Shown: positions 24,142 through 36,509, numbered from the stretch's first letter. The stretch is 64,000 nucleotides of DNA from Glandiceps talaboti (GCF_964340395.1 NC_135560.1:19135098-19199097); one strand, 5' to 3'. Made by a program: numbers and translations. The notes: generated by a model from the letters alone, not told the origin.

Positions 24142-24224
24142 AGCCTAGAATCCAAGTGATGGGGATTTTGAATTTTGTTTTTGTAATCAAAGTTCAAAAT
24201 CCCCAATCACCTGGATTCTAGGCT
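24142..24224. repeat. Hairpin, arms about 32 bp
   Basis: AGCCTAGAATCCAAGTGATG continuing to GGGGATTTTGAA pairs with TTCAAAATCCCC..CACCTGGATTCTAGGCT. One mismatch and small bulges. No convincing flanking duplication. Confidence 0.8.
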
Positions 24225-25117
24225 GAGACACATGGAACCGTTCACATACTTAAAAGAGATTGTCAATTTAACAGTATTCAGTTGTAGAATTTTGAACAAT
24301 TCAATATATCTTGAAGTGGGAACAATAACCTCTACTTCTTTTCACATGATCATCAATAAAACTGAGGACACTTGAAGTATGTGTGTATTTCTCTGTAGTC
24401 TGATAGAGAGGCCAGGCTAACAACTGTTAAGTATGATGAATCGCTATAGTTTGCTACTTCAGCATTACCTCATTTACATCGTTTCACATATGGTTTTTTT
24501 ATAGAATTTTTATAATTTTCCATTTGGGTGGTACAAGAGAAAGTGTATAATGGTCAAAAAAACTCACAAAGAGGAAAGACATGCTGTCAACAGATCATGA
24601 AGTTGTGAACACTTGTTAAAATGTTCATGTATAGTATGTTTCAATTATTTTGTAATGGTCTCCATATAAAGATACAGCAGGTTGACATGTTTGTTATGAG
24701 TAATTTAGTTCAAATTATCAGAATTATTAATGAGTGTCGATGATTGTTTTTAGAATTAATTAATTAATGAAATTGACCTGTTAGATCACTCATGCAAGTT
24801 TCAACTTATTTTGTATGCACATATTTCATTATTCAAACGCAAATACATGTAGTTGTGTATGATGTCTTTATTTCATCATTGACAGTTCCAATTATACAGT
24901 GTAGGTTATTGGACATATTTTGATATTTCTGTCATGATTCAATTGATTTTGACAATGACTAAATAATATATTAAACCTGTTTTTGAAGAGAATGCAAAGT
25001 GACAGTTGAAATTGGTTGTAGCAATTACTACCAAGAAATTTCTGCCAAACTTTACACACTGGGAACTAATCTTATATGCAGATAAAAATGTGTCTGACTT
25101 CATTATTTGATTTGTTA

Positions 25118-25188
25118 GGTATTGCATAGTCTGGATACCAACATGTAAATCGTAACAATACCGTATAGAAACTAGACTAGGTATTGCA
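25118..25188. mobile_element. Miniature TAGTCT-ended element, 53 bp, perfect 9-bp target duplication
   Basis: The element 25127-25179 runs from TAGTCTGGATACCAAC to GTATAGAAACTAGACTA. GGTATTGCA occurs perfectly on both sides (25118-25126 and 25180-25188). The ends match the copies at 32747, 35944 and 45261, so this is an extreme deletion derivative of that family. Confidence 0.85.
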
Positions 25189-25529
25189 TGATTGATGTGG
25201 TACTGGTTAAAAATCTGTAGTTATAACCTGTCAGTGTTAAGAATCTTCTCACTGAATACTTTCCGTTGGAGACCCCACTTGAAATGAATATCGCCTGTAG
25301 ACATGTCTTTTGGAACCACATATCAGTTATAAGAAAGAAGGTACAGTACATTTTACCATTCTTGAGCCAAGGTGAACAAAAAATATGGAATATATCCTCT
25401 GGTTGTTCCTCATCATGCCTACGCATGTCTACATCACTGGTTCTGCTGTGTTCAAAATATGAGTCAAAACATTCACAATTGTCATTACTTTCCCTGATTT
25501 TTCTGTGCTATTACTGGCACTGTTATAAT

Positions 25530-25649
25530 TATGTTATTCTCCAATATACTCATGACCTAAGGGTTGTCACTACTCATCTGGCAACTCGTAGTGACAAAGG
25601 CCCCTTAGGTCACTCATATTTTCCTTGAAAAATATTGGGGAATAACATC
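25530..25649. mobile_element. Nested fold-back structure, about 120 bp
   Basis: Outer arms ATGTTATTCTCCAATAT and ATATTGGGGAATAACAT enclose an inner hairpin, 25554-25611, with ends GACCTAAGG and CCTTAGGTC. ACTCAT directly flanks the inner hairpin on both sides. The inner hairpin looks like an insertion into, or the core of, the outer palindrome. Confidence 0.65.
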
Positions 25650-26368
25650 TAATTGTATTTCATACAACACAATTACTTGTATCAATGTCTATAATATTTG
25701 GAGCTTGACCTTTAACCTCCGTGGGAATTTAGGGAATATTTTTACCCATTTACAACCTCACACAAAAGATAAAAACAAAAATAGTCTTACCAGATTTTAT
25801 ATCAACAGAAAAATCTATGAGTTTAGCTACCGTATGTTAGTTATAATTAACTTTGATGATTCAATTCTGTTAACAGCTGTATTGGAGAAAATGAATTATT
25901 ATCTACCATGAAAAGTGAATGCGTGAAATATAACACCTTAGAGGAGATAATTGCAATAGAAATGCTAACAATTCCTCACATGTCATGTGTGAAATGGACA
26001 CTTCAGTTACTATCATGCCTTCCCTTAATATAATTAACTTTGGTTTCCATAGTGATGTATGAATTCTCAAAGAATCTGTTAACCATTTCTTTGACAGCAA
26101 ATCATTTAGGAGTATAACCTGTATTTAGTATTGTTTAGAATGTGAAATCATTGATTAATACACAATCATGTTGAGTCAATGGACAGGAAATTATTTTGCA
26201 GTGAAAAGGCAAAAAACAAATAAATTACTTGATTCATGTGAAAGCATTCAATCACTGAGATGAAATCAATATATACAATAATGAGAAATAATCCAGGGAG
26301 AACTTCCGTTTGACAACCTTCATAAAGGATTAGCATTATTATCCTGTCTTTAAAGCATGTGTTTGAAA

Positions 26369-26431
26369 TAGGAGATTATTCATACATGGATGGATACTAT
26401 TAGTATCCATCCACGAATGAATAATCTCCTA
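26369..26431. repeat. Near-perfect hairpin, 63 bp
   Basis: TAGGAGATTATTCATACATG..GATGGATACTA pairs with TAGTATCCATCCACGAATGA..ATAATCTCCTA with one or two mismatches and almost no loop. Confidence 0.85.
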
Positions 26432-26978
26432 ATACTATATTGTTAGCTGCTTATCATGACTGATGATATGGGAAAGTTTAGCATAGTGTAGCATTTGAAA
26501 CGTCAAGTAAGGTCATACTTATATGACATCTATTTACCTTGGCATTTTAATCATACACATACACCTATTAGTGTCTGCAGTGACTATTTCATTTTAAATA
26601 ACTGCACATTGTAGCTTCAAATATGTTAAATTGCATTTGTGTTTATTAAGAACTTACAAATTGTTTAAAATTTCAAATTGTGACACGTTGATGTAAGGCT
26701 TTCTTTTTAAATTGTTTAAAAATGTCAAAATTGTAACATATTGTTGGAAAACTATTTTAATATGTTATATAATATTTTGACACATGACACCACCTTTTTT
26801 TCATTAGTGTCATTTTCAGTATAGTGTAGCAATCTGTCATGTATTCTAATACACTTTTGTCAGGCATCTATATACTCTATTTTAATATGTCAGGTTTTGT
26901 CTGAAAAAATTCATTTGGTAAACATGCATTGTCTGATTTCTAAAAGAGTGCTTTGATGGTTTTTTTTGGTATTTATGT

Positions 26979-27237
26979 CACTAGTAGAAAAAATAGTACA
27001 GATTACGACATTTTCCGTACTATAGTTCAGATTGAGTTCAATTCTGTACTTTTATGCTGATGAGGTGGACGTTTCTGTACTTTCCCATTAGCGCCTGTCT
27101 AATCGGATTATACTCGATCTGAAAAATAGTTCAGATTGCGAGTCGGAAGTGATTTGAATACATTTGCATTTAGTTCAGAATATATTCATGAGTTCACCCC
27201 GATAACCGGGCAGTAAACAAATGAATATTCAAATCTA
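26979..27237. mobile_element. 259-bp dispersed repeat, copy A (opposite orientation to copy B at 41917-42175)
   Basis: From CACTAGTAGAAAAAATAG to GAATATTCAAATCTA the sequence is the reverse complement of 41917-42175, with the same length and only about one or two differences seen by eye (TACTCGATC versus TACGCGATC). Neither clear terminal inverted repeats nor target duplications are found. Near one end a hairpin, TAGTACAGA/TCCGTACTA, lies next to a T/A run. It may be a non-autonomous transposon of undetermined class. Confidence 0.85.
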
Positions 27238-27494
27238 TCTCGCCTGCATGTGATTCAAGGCGTGTACACTAATTGTTTGACCCACAGAAAACTAACAGTA
27301 ACACTATTTAGTTAGTTAGTTGTCTGTGTTTGACCACATGAAGGCGGAGGGGGAGGGTGCAAAAGAAAAGGGTTACACACATGTACAGTGTATGATATGA
27401 TGAGAGCTACATTTAATGTACATGTACATACGAACTGACATGTATACGTACATGTACAACTACGCTAGCATGTAAACGTTAGCAAAAACTCTTA

Positions 27495-27540
27495 CTACTA
27501 CCTCAGACCACTAAAATACTGGAGTGGTCTGAGCTACTAC
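27495..27540. mobile_element. Micro-hairpin insertion (CTCAGACC tips)
   Basis: The element 27502-27533 has ends CTCAGACCACT and AGTGGTCTGAG and a loop of about 10 bp. CTACTAC occurs on both sides (27495-27501 and 27534-27540). The flank is itself low-complexity (CTACTACTAC), which weakens the duplication evidence at this copy. Confidence 0.65.
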
Positions 27541-29057
27541 TACTTGCAAAAAGTATTTACAAGCATTTCCATGTAGGTCAATGAAATATCACCTATGTGG
27601 GTTATACTTCAATAGTCGGTCAAACAGCGTAAAGGTCTACATTCTACAATGATAAATACATTCGATGTTAGTCAAAGAGGACAACAATGACAGACATGAT
27701 TGTTCAACTCGGTGCGATCTAAGATGAATTCACGGTGTATATTTGGTTACGTCGCCTTTGAATTGATGATGATGACGACTCGTCCGACCTAGACTGTTCT
27801 GGTCCAGTTTCAAGTGAAAGTCAGAATTATCACGGTGCCATTGATTATACTAACTGTGATGAAACTCGCCCACTCTAGTCTCTATGACTTCATTAGCCCC
27901 AAAATGCAAGAACTTAATAATGGTATTGTAAATCGAAGTTCATGCATGCTCTGACTGTCGCCTGTTTTTTGTTTTCTTACATTTTATACAATTTTGAATT
28001 GTATTTCCTGCATTAATGTTGAAAACTGGTCTTTTTACTGTGCGTCTTCAATGCGCAGGTAATGTGTTAATCTAGCATCGTGAGTACGCGCTCGCTTATG
28101 GTTTTGCATACCTTGGACTGCCTGTCATTCAGTATTGTTTTAGCCTATTTATTTCTAAAGAAAAATGGTCTGTAAAGGGACTGCTTTAGTTGTCACAGTG
28201 CCTTTGTGGATTTATAAATCGATTTATGACAAGTGAGTCTACCTATTTTTTTTCCGACCCACTCAGTCAAGGAGTGCGATACACCAATCACCGTGTATTT
28301 AGCTTTGTATACAGTGTATGGATAATAGCAAGTTTCGGGACTGAAAAATCATAAATTGTTTGTTAGACTTATTTTTTATTCAATGTAATCTGGGTTGATT
28401 AGGAATTTTCAGATATCAGGATTTAAACCTCGGATTTCAACTCAGAAAGGCTATATTTTTTGCCTCAGTCTGAATTATATTAGTAGAACTCTCACCAACG
28501 TTCCTAATGTGAAGTGATCTGAAAGTTGGTGAGAGGTCCTCACGTTGGATTGCAGCACTGCATGTTCTTGCCGAGAAGATAAAGAGGTGTAGTAATTATG
28601 GTTTAAAACTGACTTTTACAAACGCCAGTCGTGTAGGGTCTATGATTTTTTATGTTGTGGATGAATGCGGCACTTTGATCTGAACCTCACACCACTATAA
28701 TAGGAACAGACTAGAATCGCTTTTTGTTTTAGGTGTGAATGGGGCTCTAAACCCATCTTCTCTGTCGTGCATGGTTACCCTTCAAACCTGCTTCAGGCCG
28801 AACGTTGTGCAAAACGATACTTCGTGTCTTTACGGGTTTTTTTTGCAATTGTGTTTTAGTGGCCTGAGTCTGAACAAGTGTTCATACAGTACAGCAAAGT
28901 CCCACCAACAAAATCCATAGCAATAGATGCAGGAAAACCTCAGTATGGGCGACGGTGAAATCATGGTGTTAATTCTAAAACTTTTGAAAGCAAGAACATA
29001 TGTTTGTGCAACTTTTGTATTAAAAGCATACCATTCCAATTCAAGGACAACGATTTT

Positions 29058-29122
29058 GTTCAGAAATGGTGGTAGGACTATAATCCTTCCTACCTCCTTC
29101 CTTCCTACCTCCATAGTTCAAA
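29058..29122. mobile_element. Probable micro-hairpin insertion (ATGGTGGTAGG arms)
   Basis: ATGGTGGTAGGA at 29066 pairs with CCTACCTCCAT at about 29104-29114. A second CCTACCTCC inside gives an alternative fold. The flanks GTTCAGA and GTTCAAA match at 6 of 7. Here the tips are A..A rather than C..G, so this is a weaker member. Confidence 0.45.
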
Positions 29123-30877
29123 ACCGCTGATCGTAAGTGCATGGTACAGCGCATCTACATTTATTTCTGAGTTACGGAGGACATTATTTGATAAGTACCC
29201 CATTCGTCCCTGTATTAGATCTTGTATAGTCATAATATTACAAAGATATGTGATTGTTGTGATCATTTCATTTGCTCATTATATATTCAAGTGTAGTCAA
29301 ATTTTCTTAGGTGTATAAGCAACTTTACTTCACCAATAAATTCTACTTTCTCACGAGTATTGTAAAATAACATGGCTATAATATGATACTACACAGCACG
29401 TTTTAGACGTATTTGCATATCAATGTCATCTTCAAATTTTCTTGAAGAATTCTTCATCCAGATACTCTAACATACCTGCACACCAAATGTCAGCCCATTC
29501 AATCGATTAGTTTTGCGGCTGTCATTCATTTTTACTTTGAATTCTTTTATTTACAAAACAAATGACAGTTTTTGACCCCAAAAATGACCAAAAACAGAAA
29601 ATTGAAAATATCTTGCTGTCATAAACAAATATGAATAGACTTCTCGATAAAATTCCATTTACTCATTGGGAACATCGAACGTACAATGTCAAAAAGTCGC
29701 ACTGGCGCAAAGTATCATGGGAAAACTTTCTTTGGCACACCTCACTTAGGAAATATAGCCGCAACAAAAAAGTTAATACTGGGATCATGTCTTTTTAAAT
29801 TTAGCCTTTACCTTATAGAATATAAGTATCAAAAGTGTATGCACTAACAAGTATCTCTGGTTTGTGCAAACATGCCAAATCGCTGATGATTGTTAAACAA
29901 CAAAACTTTGCATACCATTGTCATTAATAATTCTACGTTTTACTTCTGAATCAGTTCTAAACACTTACGATTGAAATGATCGTCAACGATACGCTGATTT
30001 GTAGTTGAGGGTAATTAAAAATATTTTACAATGACGATTTCGACCATTAGCCGATGGAGGTGACCCCAACCAAACCTGTCACAAGATGTAAACTTGCACA
30101 CTTTTTTGTGTCAATATGTCTGTTCTGGTCAGTCTGTTTTGGGAATTTATGGTACATTCACTGTCGCAGTTTTCAGCCAGGGTCACGTTATTCGACGATT
30201 ACTATTTGGATAAACACTGCAAAAAAGTAACACCCGTCATTGTTGCTTAGACATTTTCCTGGGGTCTTTTTCAACATGATTTATAGTAAGAAGTAACTTT
30301 GTTGATGGTGTAGTCACTGAATTTATAACCCTACATCGATGACTTAGTAATTGAACACGCAAATGAATTATCATGAACACTGATCTACTACCGATCCGAC
30401 CCTGGGATTCGATCACAATTCATGGCGTCGCTTGCCAGTCTATGTCTTGGTCACGCAAACGTGAACACTCTGATATCTGAAACACTTCTTTGCTCCAGAT
30501 ACGCACCTTTTTTTCATGGAAAATGTCATATAGTTTGAAGTAAGCTGGGAGAAAATATTAATGAGATATTTGTAGATTTAAATAAGAGTGAAAGGATAGT
30601 CAAGTCATTTTGAACCATCTCCGTGTATTTTGCTTTAGCGAAAACACTGACAACTACTAGTATGTGATCGCCGATATTAGTTCTCGCAAAACCAATATAC
30701 CACAACATTAGTGTTGAATCTTTTGTACGAATGCCTGAGCATGACAAAATATCCGAAGAAAACAGCGAGGGTTGTTGGCTGAGCCGGTATCCGAAAGTCA
30801 AATGAAGTCTGTTTGAAAACTGCGACTGTGAGTGTATAGTTGATGATTCAAGGACGGTTGCCTATTAAAGACACATC

Positions 30878-30929
30878 GGTTTGTTCATGGAGGTAGAAAA
30901 GACGTACGTTCCTACCTCCATGGTTTGTT
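30878..30929. mobile_element. Micro-hairpin insertion (CATGGAGGTAG tips) with perfect 8-bp direct repeats
   Basis: The element 30886-30921/2 has arms CATGGAGGTAG and CTACCTCCATG around a GACGTACGT centre. GGTTTGTT occurs at 30878-30885 and 30922-30929, the last G of the palindrome being shared with the right repeat. Arms match those of the intron insertion at 7088. Confidence 0.8.
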
Positions 30930-32737
30930 CAAAAATGGAGGTAGGCTACCTCGAATATTCAAAGTTATCAGTTTTGAATCTGTGTTGCTATTGTTGACCA
31001 TTACTCACATACCAGTCCCTCACCCTCTTAGAAGTACAACTGCGAAACTTCAAAGATTATCTACAAGGTTGTGAACTTTGTAGCAAGCAAGGTGGGGGTT
31101 ATAGGAAAGTGTCATCTCTTTGACACTTACAATGTGGTGATTGTTAACTGCCCTCACTTCGTTTTATTTTGTCATTTTTTAGCTTTAAGTTGACGACATA
31201 CCACCTTCCATGCAAAGATTCTGTTTTTAACAAAACCAATAGGTAGAGGTATTATTTGTATTTTTTGTATCGCGTTTAACTTTCAGCGATACCAATTTTA
31301 CTGAAGTGCAAATTGGTCATTAGCTGAAATTTTCACACAGCAATCTATTTAAATCCTACCGGCATAAGTATTACAGTGTTGTTGTGTTAGTTATCTGTGG
31401 TTTTTGCGTAGTAGAAAGTAACAGCACTACGTCCTCTTTGTCCTACATTATCGGCCTGCAAAAGGCATTTCAAGTTCAATTATTTCAACTTCTTCTTTGT
31501 ATAGTGGGTAATGTCAATCAAGGTATGGGTTTATTGATTTCTGTTCATTTCTTGCCACCTGCGAAGGGGTCACGTGAGAATCACTTTTGACAATGCACAT
31601 TGCTTGTCCTTACGCCAGGGGACAGTCTTAGTGGTAGAAAAGCAGTAGAGTATGACAGTTAATACAATTAATACCATATACAATTAATTTGTAGGTGAGG
31701 TTGCGACCAAGTAGGGAAAAATGTCAGTCATTACCAGTGAATGGCTCACACCTAAACGACTACAAACGTTTGATAAACAGCTAGCTACTCAATGACAACC
31801 TAATATACTGCCAAAAACATTCGGCCTTATCAATGGCGACGTACTGACTGCTCGAACTTCTGGACTTACTCAAGGCCTCGCCCGGTCGTCAAATTGCAAA
31901 GAACAATGAAGAACAGCTGAACACCTTCCTGTGGTCATCTGTTCCTTTCCGTACCGACTCTCAATTGTTTTGCTGTGTTTACTTGTTTATCTTTAATAAC
32001 AATAGTTTTTTAACTAACACCAATGTTCTTCCACTTTCTTTGCTTTCAAAATCAGTCACTTACTGTTGTAGCTTAACTTGCCAGTCAAAGACAGCCATCC
32101 TCAACTGGACACACAACATGACAACAAAGATATACCAGAAAATCATGACGTTTTGAATCATATCATTCGGCCCCCAACCCTGTTTTTGACAATTAAAAAA
32201 TGCTCTACTACCCATCACAGCCAGTATCAATCAGACTTTTTCCATATATTATATTCCACCCTAACTTAACCCATATGACCGCCCCATTTATAACTGGTAT
32301 GTCCGGACATGAACATGATTGGCTTTTCGCTGACCAAGGGGTATGAGACCATATGTGGAAGTGGGGGATAAGCTTATCAAATATGACCGTAGTTCCATGT
32401 AAATTAAAACTTATAGTTATGCTTATAGTCGTTACGTTTTCAGTTTATTGTGGTACCCGCTTGATGCTTTCTCTGAAGATGCCGACGGGATCAGTCTAAA
32501 ATTCAGTTCTGGTGTATAAACTACAATGTATCACACATATCATGACTCTCACTATCCAATCCATCGGCTATACACTGGAGAACACAAGGACTATACTGAC
32601 TGTTTTCTATCCAGCACGAAATAAATTGAGAATACGTGGAACTTATATGTACATGAACAGTAGCTCCGACAACTCTGACAAGTCTCTATATACCCCACCA
32701 GGCCTCTTTGCTGGAGTTCGCGGAGCGTGTGTTGTCA

Positions 32738-32899
32738 GTGCTAATCTCGTCTAGTTCCTATCACCGTGTTCCTAAACAGTATCGTTACCATTTACACCTC
32801 CACTCACTAAACTTGGTTTAGTCATAGAAAATAGAGAGGACCCTCTCTATTGTCTATGGTTTAGTTAGATACCAATTGGCATCTGGACTAGAGCTAATC
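32738..32899. mobile_element. TAGTCT-family element, 144 bp, with 9-bp target duplication and a nested micro-hairpin
   Basis: The element 32747-32890 runs from TCGTCTAGTTCCTATC through ATCGTTACCATTTACACC to GGCATCTGGACTA. The target duplication is GTGCTAATC (32738-32746) and GAGCTAATC (32891-32899), 8 of 9 matching. A separate palindrome at 32823-32858 interrupts it. Confidence 0.85.
32816..32865. mobile_element. Micro-hairpin nested in the TAGTCT element, empty site known from a sibling copy
   Basis: The element 32823-32858 has arms CATAGAAAATAGAGAGG and CCTCTCTATTGTCTATG. GTTTAGT flanks both sides (32816-32822 and 32859-32865), or GGTTTAGT if the shared G is counted. The related copy at 36285-36300 reads GTGGTTTAGTTAG without interruption, which is the expected empty site. 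Confidence 0.85.
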
Positions 32900-33909
32900 A
32901 CGAGTCCATCACAACGTGCATGCATCATTTTCTGATGTCCGCATTTTGGACATTGAAGTAAATGATTTTACATTTCTGAGTCTCATTCTGTATTTTTCCA
33001 CTGTTCTATATGTGGTAGCTACTACTTTTGGCACAATTAAAAAAAAAAGATGTTACGAAGACGAAAAAAAATATAATCGAGATGCACGATAAACATTTTT
33101 GGAAAAAAAGTCACATAAATGACTGCAGTATCGATATTTTTAATTGGCATGATTGAAGACTTTAAAAAATGAATGATGATAAAAGTGAGATTTTGCCTCA
33201 GTGATGGTTTTTCTATACAAGCGATAACATCACGATACCGGGTACTTCACAAACATTATCTCACTGACTTCAAAACCATAGTGACTAAATCGTTTCATAC
33301 AATTAGACGGCATGATGTTTTTTACGTCTCGCACAAGCATATACAATGGTACACTTTACCAAATTGTAATAGACCATGTAAATATTACATGACCGATGCA
33401 GATCTTGCTCGCGCAGGTTGGGTAGATTTATATGCTACGTTATGCCTTAGGCCTAAAAAATAACTGTTTGGTTTCTGTTACCCGACCCACCTAGTTTTTC
33501 ACTGCCGACCCTTAACTTTTTTTACGTGTTCTTGAAAAACTAACAAAATCGCAACAATTGTGAAGTCTCACGAGACATAGTGGATGCAGAAACTGACATC
33601 AACTTAAAAAGACAATATAAAACTGTTCCTCCAATCTGTAATGGTTGTACATCTAATGGAAAGAAGCCAATAACACAGAGATCATTTGGAAAAAATGGAA
33701 AACCAGAATTAGACACTCGCACATGAATAAAAATAAATCTACCTACCCCACCTATTTATTTATTTTGCCTAATCGGAACAACACAATTTTTTTAACAGGC
33801 CTATTTCCTAACTCAAGCTTAAATTATTGGACCCTTGTGAACCAAAAATGTGCGAAAATACAACGCCAAAATAGTAACGCTTTGCACAGTTTTCACACTG
33901 GGCAATACG

Positions 33910-33953
33910 ATTAGATCATAGACAGTGAAGTTCTCCAGTGTCTCTGGTTAGAC
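33910..33953. mobile_element. Possible micro-hairpin insertion (CATAGACAGTG tips)
   Basis: The element 33917-33946 has ends CATAGACAGTG and CAGTGTCTCTG. The flanks ATTAGAT and GTTAGAC match at only 5 of 7, so it is an aged or doubtful member. Its arm sequence resembles the insertion at 37370. Confidence 0.45.
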
Positions 33954-34230
33954 CGACAACAATGAAACCGTTAGCGGGATCTCAGAGTCATACTCATTCA
34001 CATACAATTTTTTATGGCTGTTCACGTTGGTTAGCAACATCTCTGTCTTTGAGTTTGAATGAAATCGCTGCCATTCCCTACAGGAAACTGTTCTATGGAA
34101 TTACATGCCAGGAGCGCTTTCAATATCATAGAATGTTTTGTTGATCTTTTTTTTTTCTTTTTTTCTTTTTTTTTTTTTGGGGGGGAGGGGGGGGTCGACA
34201 ACTTTTACCAAGACAACCATTATATTAATC

Positions 34231-34267
34231 ATTATAGCATGGAAGTAGACTACTTCCATGATTATAG
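34231..34267. mobile_element. Perfect 23-bp micro-hairpin with 7-bp direct repeats
   Basis: The element 34238-34260 is CATGGAAGTAG, A, CTACTTCCATG: an exact palindrome with a one-base centre. ATTATAG lies on both sides (34231-34237 and 34261-34267). It directly borders the 71-bp tandem duplication. Confidence 0.8.
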
Positions 34268-34405
34268 TAACTACCTAGCATGGCTAATAGCCATACTGAG
34301 GTAGAACTGTAGATTGCTAAAATGTTATGGGTTGATAGTAACTACCTAGCATGGCTAATAGCCATACTGAGGTAGAACTGTAGATTGCTAAAATGTTATG
34401 GGTTG
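34263..34405. repeat. Perfect tandem duplication, 71-bp unit, two copies
   Basis: The unit runs from ATAGTAACTACCTAGCATGG through AGGTAGAACTGTAGATTGC to AAATGTTATGGGTTG. The two copies appear identical, so the duplication is recent. Each contains the small palindrome ATGGCTAATAGCCAT. Confidence 0.95.
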
Positions 34406-34932
34406 CTGGTTGTACACAACCTCAGCATATGCCACTTGACTTTCAGGCATTAATAGGTGGCAGAAATAGTCCGCACCAGGGCCGCTCTGTAGTCCGCATA
34501 AAAGGGTGACTAAGCCCAGACAATATTGTCCAGACCAGATTTGGAGGTGTGAACGCATTTAAAGCTGACTCGGTTCTAAATCTTGGTGCATATTCATGAG
34601 GTCGACACCTAGAAAATGAACCATGTGTACATTTCTTTTGTCTTTTGTTAGTTAATTTATGCGGGTAAACTGTGTCTTCACTAACATTTTCCACTAAAAG
34701 TTTCAAAATTGTCTTGTTTTTTGAAGGACTACTATAATAATATTTCACCGCCCTTGCTTTATTGTCATATCAGGAAAGTCAAGAACTTGACAAAAGCTAT
34801 TCAAAACAAAGTAATCAAAGTTGCAAAACCAAAATGGTGCCGTGGAGAGTTGTGTCTGGTCATGTTCTGATCATGGAAGTATAACCCACGGTCTGATCTA
34901 GTAGCAGTATATCAACGACGAATCTACATTAC

Positions 34933-34960
34933 AAACAAACAAACAAACAAACAAACAAAC

Positions 34961-35009
<49 letters not shown>
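34933..35009. repeat. Microsatellite (CAAA)n followed by (CA)n
   Basis: About seven CAAA units pass into about 22 CA units. Confidence 0.97.
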
Positions 35010-35011
<2 letters not shown>

Positions 35012-35934
35012 TGATATTAAAAAGCACGCAACACAAAGGTTGGTTCACATCCCTCGCATCAGTACCGGTACCCATTCTACTGAGTTATAAATATAAATCA
35101 CATTCTCAGCTACAACATTGAACTTGTATGATACAAAAATCTTCAGAATGTGCGGGTCATATTTTCACTATCGGCATTGGCAGTCACCATCACTGCCTTT
35201 AAAAAAATTAATACAGATAAATGGAAGCAAAAACAATCCTCTTGACGGTAGTTTAGTAGTCAGTTATGAATTATGTAACGTTAAATAACGCTATTCAAAT
35301 ATTTCCCTCTATGCCTCCCATATACCGATAGTAAATCTTCAAACATCCATACAGACATGCGGACTTTGCTCCCTACTAGATACATCCATGTTTTACGTTA
35401 CTTTCGTATTGCAAATTTAGCTGATGATGTCATGTCAAAGCCACGTGGTCTAAAAACCTGAATCTCCGTACATACATTTCGATATGAAATTATATATCCG
35501 TGATGTTTAGAATTTTGGTCGGTCAATATAGTTGGTGCTCAATACTGAGAAGTAGAGCTGTATTTACACAAAGTACACAAGTTATGGTACGGAGGCCGTT
35601 ACGATCTTCAGACGACATAACGGAAATTCAAGTGATAGAATTCGAACTCACAGAAGAACTGGTACCCGGATGTGATGCGCGTTGTTGAGTGACATGGTGG
35701 AATGATAGAATGTATTTGTTTTCGTGGACGATTTAGTGGACGATCTAGTGGAATTAATCTCTAAAAAAAAACATGAATCATGGTCTGAGTACTTCACAAA
35801 TGTATTCAATGCTCAAGTCCAAAGTGATGAAAGTTTCTCGATTTCCATGATCTTATCAGATCCACCTTGATAGACATAAATTCAGGCATTAATGGTGTGA
35901 TTAATATCCGACTGTAGTCTTTTGGACAAGGTAA

Positions 35935-36329
35935 TTACTTTGATAGTCTAGTTCCTATACTGTATCATTACCATTTATACCTCCACTCACAGTATAGTCA
36001 GAGTCGTTACTCTAGAAGTCTTGAAATGCATGAGATGCAATTTAAAATTCATTTACAGCCACCCACACAGTCATTAACATCATGTCTTTGTTAATAAATC
36101 ACAAAACTCTAACCAATAACACAGTCCCTCATAAAGTTAGTGTTTATTGGGACAGTAATGTTCAAATGTGGTATATTTGTCAGCTCATGATGCTACTTAT
36201 ATACTGTTTACATCACCAAAACATTTAGGTTTCACTGATTGGGTGAACAACTTTTTGTGCTATTTGAGGGGCTTTTGGCTAGACGTGGTTTAGTTAGAAA
36301 CCATATTGGCATCCAGACTATTACTTTGA
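35935..36329. mobile_element. TAGTCT-family element, 377 bp, perfect 9-bp target duplication (fullest copy)
   Basis: The element 35944-36320 begins TAGTCTAGTTCCTATAC and ends GGCATCCAGACTA. TTACTTTGA occurs exactly on both sides (35935-35943 and 36321-36329). It is the longest member here; the copies at 25127, 32747 and 45261 lack most of the interior. A 9-bp duplication is typical of Mutator-like elements, but the inverted tips are short and no transposase is present. Confidence 0.88.
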
Positions 36330-36509
36330 AGGAGATCATTGAAGAACAATAAAAATAAAACTCAAGGTGTGGATATGGGATCAGTGTGGCATTCTACATA
36401 GACATTCTCCAACAATTCTTGTAGACATGTTATGTAACCATTTTTTCTTCACGAAAGGCATGTTCCCACATGAATCAATGGGGTAGGGGTTTCTAACATT
36501 GTCTTTTGA

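Larger units (their letters stand above)
18740..25110. other. No gene seen; AT-rich sequence with fold-back elements and simple repeats
   Basis: I see no conserved ORF or exon here. It holds the long inverted repeat at 19.5-19.76 kb, a truncated dispersed repeat at 20.94-21.27 kb, hairpins at 21.55 and 24.14 kb, and microsatellites at 20.82-20.89 and 22.01-22.09 kb. Confidence 0.6.
27240..32730. other. No recognised gene; mixed sequence with micro-hairpins
   Basis: Several ORFs of 60-95 codons exist but none shows a known domain or splice structure. CpG content is somewhat raised near 27.7-28.2 kb and 30.4-30.8 kb. The notable content is the micro-hairpin insertions at 27502, 29065 and 30886. 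Confidence 0.5.

Noticed and set aside
27749-27876. Open stretch DDDDDSSDLDCSGPVSSES on the plus strand
   Set aside because: It is acidic and gene-like, but a stop lies immediately before it and there is no ATG or acceptor.
30526-30801. Minus-strand ORF of 91 codons with hydrophobic stretches
   Set aside because: It briefly recalled a membrane-protein fragment, but no conserved motif or adjoining exon was found.
33173-33463. Plus-strand ORF of 96 codons
   Set aside because: No recognisable domain, no splice structure and AT-rich surroundings; I cannot support it as a gene.
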